Counted from the first letter of the stretch, positions 31,784 to 42,255 are shown. The stretch is 64,000 nucleotides of DNA from Globisporangium splendens (GCA_006386115.1 VFIW01000013.1:620001-684000), one strand, 5' to 3'. Program-made: numbers and translations. Notes: a model not told the origin generated them from the letters alone.

Positions 31784-32600
31784 GAAACCTCTCAAATAGA
31801 ATACTTTGTTTTGGAAGAGTAGCCATTCTCACAAAGACCAAAAAAAAGAAAACAGAATTTGGGTGGCTCTTCAGAACCCACAATTTTGTATGGGAGACAC
31901 CTTGTTGAAACTCCCATACAGTACGCACTCCAGTCTGAATGGGAGAGGCCGACAACTGGCGACGTTTGCCAACCCACTGCGAGTGAAGGTGCTGCCCACC
32001 CAGTCACCTGGCCGCTCTTCCCTACCCCACTGCAAGCAATTGTGGTCGCCGTATGGTAATACAGAATGGTACCGCGAATACCCGAATGCAGAGTCACGTA
32101 AGGGGGCGGTGGAAATTCGCTGGATTGGTTGACTATCAGACCATTTTCAACCAGTTCATAGCGCCGCTATGGAATGCAACTTTGCAAATGCAGCCATTGA
32201 CGGCTTCGGCACGACTCTTCCGCAAATGAGCTGCCAAAAACCACGCCTCCTCCCACAAAATCGTAACCCACGTAACCTCGCGAGCATACAAACTCCAAGA
32301 TAAACAGCAAGGTGCGTTCGACCACCCCTACTCTCATGCAAAAGCGTCCATCGTCGCTCCACAAAAAGTCGATCAGGGGTAGGTGCCATCGGGATCCACT
32401 TTGGTTGTATTTACCCTACCCGCGTGCTGAATCGCTCTCCCATTACTTATAATAGCCGTCATCTCGATTTGTCCATCTGAGTCTTCTACTATACAAGGAA
32501 CCCGTAGCAACTAATATTCCTGCGAGTCTTGGTCGTGGCGACCCATTTGTGGCTCCGCGCGTGTTGAGCGCGCCAGAAACAGGCCATTTCTTCCGATTGA
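31784..32600. other. Intergenic region
   Basis: About 800 bp between carrier and phosphatase genes on the same strand. AT-rich immediately after the carrier stop. No domain-bearing frame or repeat was recognised. CCATTTCTTCCGATTG just before 32601 is a weak Inr-like match. Confidence 0.45.
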
Positions 32601-33902
32601 ATGAGGAAGAGCGCCAATGCGCTCGCTCACTCCAGAACCGACATCTCGATGCCGCTGACGGCGTGGTGCGCGAAGCTCACGTCCTGCACTGGCGGCGATC
32701 CCGAGTGCATTGTGGTGCAGCCGCAGCAGCAGGACATGGATCATGCGCTGGCGGCATCCGGCACGCAGGCGTCGCGCTCGAGCGTCCAGAGCAGCAGTCT
32801 GCTGGACAGCGCGACGTTCCACTCGGACGAGAACGACGACGAGTGCGAGGAGGACGAGGACATGCTCACGTCGAGCGCGCGGAGGCTGTCGAACCTGATA
32901 CGGCGGCCGCGCGTGCCCACGATCTCGGCCACGTCGCTGTACAACACACTGCAGACGCACGGCGTCGTGGTGATCGACTGCCGCGACGCCGACGAGTTCG
33001 CGCTGTGCCACGTGCAGGGTTCGTTCAACTGCGCGTACGTCAAGGGCCGCAAGAAGACCGTGGACGACGTGATCGAGAAGAACCAGAACAAGGCGCTGAC
33101 GTGCAAGCTTGCCATGCGCGACCTCATGGAGATCGTGGTCATCGGCGCCAACCGCTCAACCATGCTCTACAAGATGGACTGGGGCTACCGCTTCGCGCGC
33201 ATGCTCGTGACCGAGGACCGCGTGCACTCGGTCAAGTTCATGGCGCAGGGCTTTGCTTATTTTGCGCGCAAGTACGACTTTCTGCTGCAGACGCGGCCGT
33301 CGATCTGCGTCGGACTGCCGACGCCCGCGGCCAAGAGCAAGGGCGAGTCGGAAGCCGCCTCGCTGCAGTACCCGAACGAGATCGTGGACGGCTTTCTGTA
33401 TCTGGGCAACTTCTGGCAAGCCAACTCGGCCAAGGTAATCGCGGCACTCAAGATCACGCACGTGATCAACATGGGCGCGATCACGGAGGACCGCGACAAG
33501 TTCGACAACGTCGAGTACTTCGACGTCGAGATCCCGGACAAGGTGGACGTGGACATCCGCAAGGAGTTCGAGCCGACGATCGCGTTCATCGAGAAGGCCA
33601 CGAGCGCGCCGCAGAGCCGTGTACTCATCCATTGCGTGCAGGGCGTGTCGCGGTCGTCCACAATCGTGATCTGGTACGTCATGGTGACCACCAAGTGCAC
33701 GCTGTCGGCCGCGTACGCGCACGTGCTCAAGTGCCGTCCGCTCATCTACCCGAACCATGGCTTCATGCAGCAGCTCATGGACTACGAGAAAGAGCTCTAC
33801 GGGACCACGAGCGTGACCTTCGAGGACCTGGAGCTGCTGCAGCAGGGGCTGCTGCCACCCACAGACCGCGCGGGCTCGCTGCTCCGCGAGTCCTTTGTGT
33901 AA
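32601..33902 (+). CDS. Dual-specificity protein phosphatase with N-terminal rhodanese-like domain
   Basis: 433 residues in one exon. After a disordered acidic/Ser-rich N-terminus (about 1-105), residues ~113-235 form a rhodanese/Cdc25-like domain (VVVIDCRDADEFALCHVQGS). Its would-be active loop reads VVIGANRST, with no catalytic Cys, as in the docking CH2 domain of MAP kinase phosphatases. Residues ~258-405 form a DSP domain (ASLQYPNEIVDGFLYLGNFW, HVINMG) with an intact signature HCVQGVSRSS (C345, R351) and the family NHGFMQQLMDYE helix. Predicted role: dephosphorylation of Tyr/Thr on a MAP kinase-like substrate. A shorter start at MPLTAW (32649) is possible. Confidence 0.92.
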   Translation: MRKSANALAHSRTDISMPLTAWCAKLTSCTGGDPECIVVQPQQQDMDHALAASGTQASRSSVQSSSLLDSATFHSDENDDECEEDEDMLTSSARRLSNLIRRPRVPTISATSLYNTLQTHGVVVIDCRDADEFALCHVQGSFNCAYVKGRKKTVDDVIEKNQNKALTCKLAMRDLMEIVVIGANRSTMLYKMDWGYRFARMLVTEDRVHSVKFMAQGFAYFARKYDFLLQTRPSICVGLPTPAAKSKGESEAASLQYPNEIVDGFLYLGNFWQANSAKVIAALKITHVINMGAITEDRDKFDNVEYFDVEIPDKVDVDIRKEFEPTIAFIEKATSAPQSRVLIHCVQGVSRSSTIVIWYVMVTTKCTLSAAYAHVLKCRPLIYPNHGFMQQLMDYEKELYGTTSVTFEDLELLQQGLLPPTDRAGSLLRESFV

Positions 33903-34029
33903 ACTAGAAACAAAGCAGATATGAACCCAAGAAAGTCCTGAGTGCGGGCAACGGAACGAACGCGGCCAAACCGAAACCAAAGCATGTAATTTATCGAGTA
34001 TCGAATACACAAAATATCATTTTCCACAC

Positions 34030-34512
34030 TTAGCGCAGCGTGTGGAAGACGCGGCCGTTGTCGTACTTGCCGTTGAAGAATCGGCCTCTCCACGCGACGC
34101 CGTCCTTGTCCACGTACGCGCCGTCGGTCCACTGGTACACGCCCGTGCCATGGAACAGGTTGTGCACAAACTCGCCCTTCATAAGCAGACAATGAGAACA
34201 CCATCATGAGCCATTTGGGTACGTGGCTATGGGGTATGTATTGTGTACCTCGCAGCGGCATCCCGAGGCAAACTGGTAGACGCCCTTGCCGTGCATCTGG
34301 TCGCTCTCCCAGTCGCCCTCGTAGTGCTCGGGACCGTTCACAAAGGTCCCGACTCCATGGCGCACCATTTTCCGCCTTGAACAGCATAGTCGCCGTCTAC
34401 AAACCACATATGCAGACATTCAAACTTTACGCCTTATTGCAATGAAAGAAATGCATCTAGCGTCCCAGAACGTACGATATTTTGCGCCGTCGGGGAAGGA
34501 AAACGTGCCCAT
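34030..34512 (-). pseudogene. Small MORN-repeat protein gene with an apparent 1-nt frameshift
   Basis: Three exons are clear from splice sites and repeat periodicity: 34512-34476 (MGTFSFPDGAKY), 34396-34249 and 34176-34030. The introns are 79 and 72 nt, both GTAC...AG. The summed exon length is 332, one short of a multiple of three. MORN-like reading is YHGDYAVQGGK in one frame, then MVRHGVGTFVNG and HYEGDWESDQMHGKGVYQF in the next, so a base seems to be missing in or near the A run at about 34370. The third exon gives FHGTGVYQWTDGAYV and WRGRFFNGKYDNGRVF. MORN repeats bind membranes or act in flagellar radial spokes. It could be a real pseudogene or a consensus error. A shorter intact frame starts at ATG 34368. 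Confidence 0.65.
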
Positions 34513-34556
34513 CACGGGAGTCGAGACTCGAGGAGCTCAACATCGGCAACACCGAG

Positions 34557-35309
34557 ATGGAAATCGAGAATCTCATTGCGATCGTGTCTGCGTTGCGCTC
34601 GAACGACACGCTGGCGTCGCTGAATCTCGATAACCCGGTCATCAGGACCAAAGAGGTACGGCGATATTGCACAAGGCACAATGAATTATGCTTTTGACTT
34701 GTGGCTCTTGGATAGGAGGAAACACTCCAGCATATCGGGAAGATGCTGCAGGTGAACGAGACGCTGCGCAGCATCAGCCTCTGCAAGCACCACCTCACGG
34801 ACGACGGCGCACAAGTGCTCGCAGAGCGTTTGCTAGACAATCACACGCTGCAGTGCCTCATCCTCCGAGCCAACCAAATCGGGTCCACAGGTGCGTCGGC
34901 GCTCGCAGCGCTGATCTTGAACCACGACGCACTCGCACAGTTCGATCTGAGCGCGAACTGCATCGGAGACGTCGGCGCCGCGGCATTTGTGCAAGTGCTT
35001 TTGCGGAACTCCAGTAATCTGTCCGTTCTGTCGCTTTGCTCCACGTACTTGACAGATGACGGACTCGCTATGATTGCTGAGGCGTGTCTCCATCCTCAGG
35101 ACCCAGAGGTGAACCGCCTTCCGAGTCTGCTGCTGTGGGGCAACGACTTTGGTCCCAAGTCCTCGCAGCTACTGCTCGAGCTTTGCCAGGGCCGCTTCGA
35201 GGACCACGACGTCGAGACCGATTTCCTGCCTCGCGTGGTGGGAGCCCACGCGCACGTCGCGCACAAGGAATGTCCGCGTGCAGCGCCATTCGCATCGCCC
35301 AAGAGATGA
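34557..35309 (+). CDS. Leucine-rich repeat protein, LRRC34-like, 5'-truncated
   Basis: Two exons, 34557-34655 and 34716-35309 (phase 0, 60-nt intron, donor GTACGG). The RNI-type repeats read LASLNLDNPVI, ETLQHIGKMLQVNETLRSIS, LCKHHLTDDGAQVLAERLL and LLLWGNDFGPKSSQLLLEL, ending in a DHDVETDFLPRVVGAHAHVA tail. The order, including the distinctive LN-P-I/EE-HIGKML and IWGN-like blocks and the DVEPFVVDG-like end, matches the C-terminal half of LRRC34. LRR-like coding continues in frame upstream of this ATG (RLEELNIGNTE from about 34522), so the first half of the protein is missing. The divergent MORN gene starts at 34512, inside the expected upstream coding region. Confidence 0.75.
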
Positions 35310-35472
35310 GCTGTTTGCTCCTTTTTCAAGTTGAAGTTGATGTTTGTATAGGTTGAACTGAATGCGTACCTTCTAACTTCGCAGTTTCCAAGTTTGTATA
35401 AAACGAACTTACATGGATATGACTCTTAAGTTCGCTTTGTGCGTCATTGGCATTCTGACCACAGCAGTAGGA

Positions 35473-37018
35473 ATGGCATCGCGAGGTTGCTGCTCCTTGG
35501 CGCGCTGTCTGTTGCGACAGAGCGCGCGCAATGCCACAAGACAATCAGCGACCACTGCGTTCAATCGCGGTCGATACGTGGCTGCAGCGTGCTGCTCCCT
35601 TGGCCTCAACGCTGAAGTGCAGCAAGCCGCACGCCGCGGTATTCATGTGACTCCGACAGCACTCAACTCGTCAAAAGATCACCACTCGCACTCGGACGCT
35701 CAACCAGCATCGCATCACAACCTCCACGCGGATGAGACGTTCGTGGAGCGTGCCGGCCGTGCGAGACACGAGATCGCGATCATCCACGATGTCGCCATGG
35801 CGTCGCACGTGAAGGAGTCGCTGGTGAAGCTGCGGCAGGAGGCATCGAAGCCCGATCTCTGGGACGATTCGACTCGCGCCGCTACCATTGTACAGCAACT
35901 AGGCGCTTTGGAAGCGAGAGAGAAACGTGTCAACGACCTGCGCTCGCGATTTCTGGACCACAAGGCGCTCTACGTGCTCGCGAACGAAGAGCAGGACGAG
36001 AGCATGATGCAGGAGTGCATGGACGCCATGGCAGACGTGCTCGCAGACGCCAAGCAACTGCGTGTAGAGCTCATGTTATCGAACGATAGCGACATGTCTT
36101 CGTGCTTTGTCGAGATCCAGGCTGGCGCAGGCGGAACGGACAGCTGCGATTGGGTCGCGATGCTTGCGCGCATGTACACGCGCTGGGCCGAGCGGCGAGA
36201 ATACCGCGTTCAGTACGTGGACGAGTCACCCGGAGACGAAGCCGGCTTCCGGTCCGTGATCCTGCGGATCGACGGAGGGTACGCGTACGGGTGGGCGAAG
36301 ACAGAAGCTGGGGTGCACCGTCTGGTACGTGTGTCTCCTTTTGATAGTGCGGCAAGACGCCACACGTCGTTCGCACAAGTGCGCGTGTACCCGATGGCGG
36401 CGATGGCGAACTCCAGCTCCAAGCACCTCATCGACATCGCCGCCAAGGATCTGCGCATTGACACGTTTCGGTCATCTGGGGCTGGCGGCCAGCACGTCAA
36501 CACGACAGACAGCGCCATCCGTATCACGCACCTGCCGACGGGCATCGTCGTGCAGAGCCAGTCGGATCGGTCGCAGCATCGCAACAAGGCCGAAGCCATG
36601 GAGATGCTGCGCGCGAAATTGTACCAGCGAGAGTTGGATAAGCAGGTCCGCGCAAAGCAGCAATTCACGCAGGGACTGGGTGACAACGCGTGGGGCAATC
36701 AGGTACGCAGAGCGGCGTATTTGGAATTGTTTGCTTTATGTTTTGTTCATGTGCTGGACTTGCTTTGTAGATCCGCTCGTACGTGCTGCATCCGTACAAA
36801 ATGGTGAAGGACCACCGCACGAACTTCTCAGTCACGGACCCAAAGCTCGTGCTCGACGGCGAGCTTGACAGGCACAAAACAATCTCTATTTCAGCATTGC
36901 CGCTGTCTCGGAGCCTAAGACTGACTCGCGACTGTAATTTATGTGCAGGTTCATGGAAGGAATGCTCATTTTCCAGGCCGGAGGAGCTGGTGAAAGCGAT
37001 CGCAGCGAAGATGCATAA
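35473..37018 (+). CDS. Mitochondrial class I peptide chain release factor (RF2/prfB-like)
   Basis: Three exons, 35473-36702, 36771-36871 and 36949-37018, give 466 residues. The first intron is GT-AG. The second fits only as a GC-AG intron, and removing it yields ELDRFMEGML, matching the LDxFIEAxL end of RF2; reading through gives an unrelated tail to 37049. The start is the second in-frame ATG, which opens a typical mitochondrial presequence ([20 protein letters not shown]); 35413 is an alternative. The PCRF domain, [33 protein letters not shown] and the peptidyl-hydrolysis loop [19 protein letters not shown] with GGQ are all present. It releases completed chains at stop codons in mitochondria. 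I saw no programmed +1 frameshift site like that of bacterial prfB. Confidence 0.92.
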
Positions 37019-37153
37019 CGGAAAACGAATCTGCTGGCTATATAGATGATGGATGTATATAATGGAAAGTAGTGTGGCTTGGAACTGGCTGCTTTGCGCT
37101 ACTGTGAAGTATTCTATTGCTACTGTGTGTGTGTGTGGAATTGTTACCTGCTA

Positions 37154-39484
37154 CTATTCGGCGGACGACATGATGAACGACAAATCCCGTCGCGCTGTCA
37201 GCGACGTCCTTGATGTGCTCGAGCCTCGCCCCATGTCCGTCTCGTCGGCAACGCGTCGCGCGATCTCCGCGAGTAGCACGTCGCGCTGCGTGGACGTGAT
37301 CACGCGCGTGTTCTCCGCCCAATCGAGCACTTCGCCGACCTTGCGCGTCACGAAATCGCGCTCCTGTACCGTTCGACTGAGCATGAACGCTTGCTGCAGG
37401 AACGAGATGTTGACCTCGCAGGGCGGCTGCTGCCACGGCTCGCCGTCAATCTGGATCGGCAGCGTCTCGTAGAAGCGGATCTTCACCGACTTGGCTTGGC
37501 ACAGGCGAACGGCTTTCGACAAACCCACTTGCATCTGGCCAAGGTGCAGTGTGCCGTACACCGCAACGACGTCCAAGAGTCCATCGTGAGGCGAGGACGG
37601 TCCCAGTCGGTTGAACAGTCCGCCGTCGTCCGAGTACTTGCTGCTCGCGTCGTCATCGTCTGTGTCGGACTCTTCGGAATCGGACTCACCATCCTCGGAG
37701 TCGGACTCGTCGTGCCAGAGCTTCGAGCCGCCGCCGTAGCTGTTGATGTTGAGCAAAATGACGCCTTCGGTCCCTGGTGGAAGGGACACGATCTTCCCAT
37801 CGCACTCGAGTTCGATCTTCGACGGGAGACCCGCACAGGTGCGCACCAGGAAATTCTTGGCACCAAATTGACTGTACCACAACTTGTTGACAAACTGACT
37901 CATAAAAAGCCCTGGCGATCGCTCTCGCTGCTCGTGGAATTCCAGGGCGACTTGCGCGTCGACGCCGACACCCAGATAGTTGTTTAGCACTGCACGCTTC
38001 TTCCCGCCGATGTTCACCTGCCATCGGTCCAGCAAACTGACATGCGCTGCTGCGATCTCAGTAAGGATATCACTCACATCGCGCGTCGAGAAGCCGCTTC
38101 CCCAGCCCAGCACGCGTGCCAGGTCGTTCCCTGTTCCAAGAGGCAAAATCGCGATCGGGGGCTGACGAGGACCGCCGATCTCGTCCAGCGCGCTAAGAAC
38201 CCATCCGACGGTGCCGTCGCCTCCACAGACGAGGATCCGCAAGCGCGGAATGTCTTTGAACTGCAGCAAAGGCTCAATGGGCGTCTGGTGGGACAGATCG
38301 TAAACCTGCAGCGGATTCAGCCATTTCCGAATCTGGCGCAGCACGTAGAGCCCCATTTGACCACCACTTCGACTGTTGATGAACACCAAGAGTGGTGAGC
38401 TGTCTTTCGGAGGCACGATCTCGAACGGAAGGTCGCTGCTGTTGCCGACAGCTCCATTGTTATCGAGGCGCTTGAGGAAGTCCGCATCAAGCGACGGGAT
38501 CAACGGCATGCTCAGTGGCGGCGACGACGACACTGGAGAGCTCACGGAGCTACTGGAGTCAGTATCGCTGGATGAGCGAGGAGATCCGTACAGGTCGGAC
38601 CGTGGCGGCGGTGCTGGACTCTGACCGCTTGCATTCGTGATCGTCGCGCGGCGTAGACGGATATTCGACATCTTGTTGACGGCGATTTGCGCGGCATTCT
38701 TCACAGACGACAACGCGCGCCGAGATTTCGACGAATAACTTGGGGTTTCGTTGAGAATCACAGCTGACGGTGGCAGGATGAGGTCGTGGTGACGGCCAAA
38801 ATCGCAATGACGGAGGAAATGGTGGCGATGCGACTTGGCGTGGCTCTGGAAACAGTTCTCGTGCACGCGGATGTGGCACCAAGCGCATTTCATTCCCGAG
38901 AGCGCGAGGATGCTGCCGCAGAAAAGGCCGCAGATGGAGCACGTGTCCATGGGGTCAATGTTGCCCTTGATCCACAGATGGCGCTGCGGCTCCTGTGAGT
39001 GCTGCAGCGTCACCGCCGCCGTCTTACACGCGCACGAGGACGTCTCCGCGATGCCTTTGTACTTCATCGTCGTTGCCGCGCACTGTGCGTGCGCGTACAT
39101 GCCGCAGATGTCGCACGTGACGACATAACTACGGATGCCATACACGATCGACTCGCAGATATTGCACCACTGCGGCCTGTATAATGCGCGCACAGAACCA
39201 TACTGTGAGTCCACACACACACCCGAATATGACGCAGATAACAGTAATCGCATATAGACTTACCCTGCGAGGTTGCCGGGGCGCCACTGGTGGAAGCCGA
39301 GCGCGTAGGGTCCGTCGCGGAAGCTGCGCCACGTGAGGTAGAACATGAACTTGCGCACAAAGAGGAAGGCGAAGAGCAGCGCCGCCACGCCCACGACGCC
39401 ATAGCCCACGCGGTTGAACAGCTCCATGACCTCGCGCGGCACGAAGGTCGACGTGGGCTCCACGAGGCCGCCGTCGCTGTCCAT
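37154..39484 (-). CDS. Diacylglycerol kinase with N-terminal membrane helix (DGK-epsilon-like)
   Basis: Two exons, 39484-39264 and 39176-37154 (phase 2 junction; donor GTAAGT, acceptor ACAG; 87-nt intron), give 747 residues. Exon 1 carries one helix (YGVVGVAALLFAFLFVRKF, about 28-46). Two C1-type zinc fingers follow (WCNICESIVYGI... and CSICGLFCGSILAL...). After a Ser-rich linker comes the catalytic domain (PLLVFINSRSGGQMG) with the ATP-site CGGDGTVGWVLSAL and PLGTGNDLARVLGWG. The accessory domain has YLGVGVDAQVALEFH and ILLNINSYGGGSKLW; an acidic insert (DSEDGESDSEESDTDDDD) sits within it. Role: ATP-dependent conversion of diacylglycerol to phosphatidic acid at membranes. The TM plus tandem C1 layout fits DGK-epsilon and the related plant DGK1/2 type. 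Confidence 0.95.
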
Positions 39485-40036
39485 CCTGCTGGGGCTTCTG
39501 GAAAGATGCGGAATAGAGCTCTTCGCGCTTTAGACCAACCCTGCACGTCCGGTTTCGGGTTGGTTTACGCGGAAGGGTTACGAACTCGAAATGATTACAC
39601 AGAGGAGAGAAGGTTACGCTGGCTGAAGTGTAACCATGTGACACAGTACGCATCCTATCAAGTACGAGATGCTGATTGGCAGTAAAATCAACCAATCAGA
39701 GCCTCGACATGTTAAAAACATGGGTACAAGGTTACGCTTCAAGTGTAACCTTGGATGGAAGGCATCATTTGGTTAATGGGAGAATATGGAGCGCGTGCGG
39801 CTGTCTTCTCGAAGCTTCTCTGTGGAGAAGCTCAATAGGAGCGAGGACAAAGGCGTTACAGGCAATCGCTGCTTTGGTATTGTACGAGAGCAAACGCGAT
39901 ATGCAATTGCAGACTTAACTGCTCTAATGTGCTGTCATGGTGTGGTTCTGTCTCCTTTCTTCATTTACTCGCAACACAATTAGTCGCAGTGCGCGCTGCT
40001 CCCGCTGCGAGGCGTGCGCGGATTCACAGCACTCAC
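39485..40036. other. Intergenic region with two GGTTAC...GTAACC inverted repeats
   Basis: Short hairpin-capable words occur at 39612-39635 and 39730-39750. Each has GGTTAC and GTAACC arms around a related GCT(GG)CTTCAAGT-like loop. They lie upstream of the DGK gene and may be paired regulatory sites. No gene was recognised here. Confidence 0.45.
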
Positions 40037-40639
40037 TTAAGCCGAGAGCTTTTTCGCGACTTCGGCGAAGCTCTCGCCTTGGACCTTGGCGACGTTCATC
40101 TCCAGATCTGTTGGTTGACGAGAGCCGTCTGGGCCAGCGAAGGTGCCAGCACCCCACGGAGAGCCGCCGTGGATCTCGTCCATGCTAAACATCAATGGCG
40201 AGCGGTAGCCCAATGGCACAAACGTCAAGCCTTGGTGCGTGAGGAAGGTGATCGAAGTAAACGCGGTGGTTTCCTGGCCACCGCCCTGGGTGCCCGTCGA
40301 GAAGAAGATACCCGCTGGCTTGCCGATGAGAGCGCCAGTCTGCCACAGACTACCCGTGGAGTCGAAAAGAGCCTTGACTTGCGCTGGCATTGAGCCGAAG
40401 CGGGTCGGGATGCCAAAGAGAATGCCGTCAGCCTCCTTGAGCACGTCAGGAGTGGCGATCGGGTGGTCTTTCTTTGGCGCAGCGTGCATCTTGGCGAGCA
40501 CCTCGTCTGGGAGGGTCTCTGTGACCTGGTAGATCTCAGCAGACACACCAGTGACGAGCTCCACGCCTTCTTTGATCTTCTCGGCCATCTTGGCGATGTG
40601 GCCGTAGGTGGAGTAGTAGATGATGGCGATCTTGGTCAT
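40037..40639 (-). CDS. WrbA-type NAD(P)H:quinone oxidoreductase, copy 1 (diverged)
   Basis: 200 residues in one exon: a flavodoxin-like domain with FMN phosphate loop YYSTYGHIAKMAEKI (8-22), ADGILFGIPTRFGSMPAQVK (about 71-90) and FFSTGTQGGGQETTAF (about 111-126). Enzymes of this family do two-electron quinone reduction and protect against redox stress; in fungi they are known as Alt a 7-type proteins. This copy is the most diverged of the six in the window (ELVTGVSAEIYQV, PLMFSMDEIHGGSPWGAGTF, QPTDLEMNVAKV), so it may be the ancestral locus. It is fully intact. Confidence 0.94.
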   Translation of the reverse strand: MTKIAIIYYSTYGHIAKMAEKIKEGVELVTGVSAEIYQVTETLPDEVLAKMHAAPKKDHPIATPDVLKEADGILFGIPTRFGSMPAQVKALFDSTGSLWQTGALIGKPAGIFFSTGTQGGGQETTAFTSITFLTHQGLTFVPLGYRSPLMFSMDEIHGGSPWGAGTFAGPDGSRQPTDLEMNVAKVQGESFAEVAKKLSA

Positions 40640-40681
40640 CTTGGCTTCTTGAAGAGGAGGTCGACTTGAGCTGCTGCGCGC

Positions 40682-40696
40682 GGATTGTTTAATGAG
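40682..40696 (-). promoter_or_regulatory. Inr-like element of WrbA copy 1
   Basis: On the minus strand CTCATTAAACAATCC combines TCATT with a CAAT-type flank 43-57 nt before the ATG at 40639. Confidence 0.45.
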
Positions 40697-41654
40697 CGCG
40701 CGTTGAGAGAGCGACGAGACTGCAGTCTGTGCTCACTAGGAGGGTGTCCTTCAGTTCGTCCCTGAAAGATCGAAACTCGTCACGAAATGGGTTCGGGTCG
40801 GCGGGGTTGCTTGCTGCAGTTCGGAAAAGATCGAACCCGGCCTGTGTTTCTGTTTTGTTTTGACCCAAGTTCAAGATATGCCTCTGATAATTGACATTGT
40901 TGCGATAAACTATGGAAGCAAAAACCAGATCAGCATACATATTCTGTTAGTTGCAGACTGCATGAATGGATTTCACTGCGGAAGGCAGTAATTGAGGTGT
41001 TTTCTGCCGATGGAGGTTGGGGCACAGCCAGGCCAAAAGTCAACGAAAAGCGCTGTCAAAACGTGCCGAATGCATTGCCAGCAAGCTCTGCGACTCACAC
41101 GATTAGCAAGCGTGCGCATTCACGAGGCTTATCCAGCAATCAGCGTGGGTGATTCCTCGCCTGCACTCTATGGGCAGCAGCGGTTTTCTCTCGGCCTCAG
41201 TCTTTGTGCACGTTGCAGCACGCTTTTCACTGTGCCGGTGATGCAGTAATCCACTTCCTCTTAGCCAATCGCACGGCTGTATTTGCGATCAAAGAGCCAC
41301 GTCACACCTTCGCCGACAATTCCATAATCATGGATGCCATCCAGCTTTCCATCGACTTCAGCAGGTACCCAAATTAAAGCGGTATTTTCAGCTGTTCATA
41401 TATCAAGTTGTCATATTTGTTCGCAACATTTTATACATGCTATCTATTGAAAAAGGTACTCTGCGAAAGAAACAGATGGCTGCCCTCAGTGAAGTGATGG
41501 TTCGCACATCCACTCATCCCCCATTGCCCCTACTGTAGCCTGTCGTACTGCAAGCGCTGGTGAGTCAAGATCTGAGGTGCCGCTTGGTGGTCACACCATT
41601 TTCCAATTTGCCTCCTCCCGCAAAGTACCCAAGCAACCCCCAAGCCAAACCAAG
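40697..41654. other. Intergenic region between WrbA copies 1 and 2
   Basis: About 1 kb between the divergent copies. A CCAAT word (41261-41270 region) and GCCACGTCA (41296-41304) form part of a module also seen upstream of copies 3 and 4. No gene was recognised. Confidence 0.45.
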
Positions 41655-42255
41655 ATGACCAAGATCGCCATCGTCTACTACTCCACCTACGGCCACATCG
41701 CCAAGATGGCCGAAACCATCAAGGAGGGCGCGAGTCCGTCGAAGGCGTCACCGCCGAGATCTACCAGGTCCCCGAGACTCTCCCAGAAGAAGTTCTTACT
41801 TTGATCCACGCTCCACCAAAGAAGGACCACCCGATTGTCACTCCTGACGTGCTCAAGAGGCCGATGGCATCCTCTTTGGTTTCCCAACGCGCTTCGGTTC
41901 GTTCCCATCGCAAGTCAAGTCGTTCTTGGACTCGACCGGTGGTCTCTGGCAGACTGGTGCGCTTGTGGGCAAGCCAGCAGGCATCTTCTTCTCGACTGGT
42001 ACTCAGGGTGGCGGTCAAGAAACGACTGCTTTTACCACGCTTACGTACTTGGCTCACCAGGGTCTGACATTTGTGCCATTGGGCTACCGCTCGCCATTAC
42101 TGTTCAACTTTGAGGAGATCCACGGCGGATCTGCGTGGGGTGCGGGCACCTACGCCGGTCCAGACGGTTCGCGTCAGCCATCGAAGTTGGAGTTGGACGT
42201 GGCCAAGGTGCAGGGCGAGTCGTTTGCGCAGGTCGCCAAGAAGTTGTCCGCCTAA
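41655..42255 (+). pseudogene. WrbA-type quinone oxidoreductase, copy 2, two frameshifts
   Basis: Aligned with the intact copy at 57281, this copy lacks one base at about 41730 (GGGCGTCGAG reads GGGCGCGAG) and one at about 41858 (CAAGGAGGCC reads CAAGAGGCC). The first breaks the frame after about 25 residues; the correct frame returns only from ~41860 to the stop at 42255. Otherwise the sequence is nearly identical to copy 6, including its 5' leader (TTTTCCAATTTGCCTCC). Near-identity with only two single-base losses means either a very recent pseudogene or consensus errors. One missense change (GGSAWGAG for GGSPWGAG) is also present. Confidence 0.85.

Noticed and set aside
32549..33907. A 452-codon frame overlapping the phosphatase in another plus frame, and a 284-codon minus frame at 33156-34010
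   Set aside because: Both are low in hydrophobic order and rich in Arg/His/Asp; the rhodanese-DSP frame explains the region fully.
34442..34520. Upstream first exon of the LRRC34-like gene at ATG 34442 with a 49-nt intron
   Set aside because: The acceptor (CGGGAG) has no pyrimidine tract and the exon adds no LRR sequence.
36872..37049. Read-through C-terminus of the release factor
   Set aside because: The tail has no RF2 similarity, whereas GC-AG splicing restores the conserved ending.
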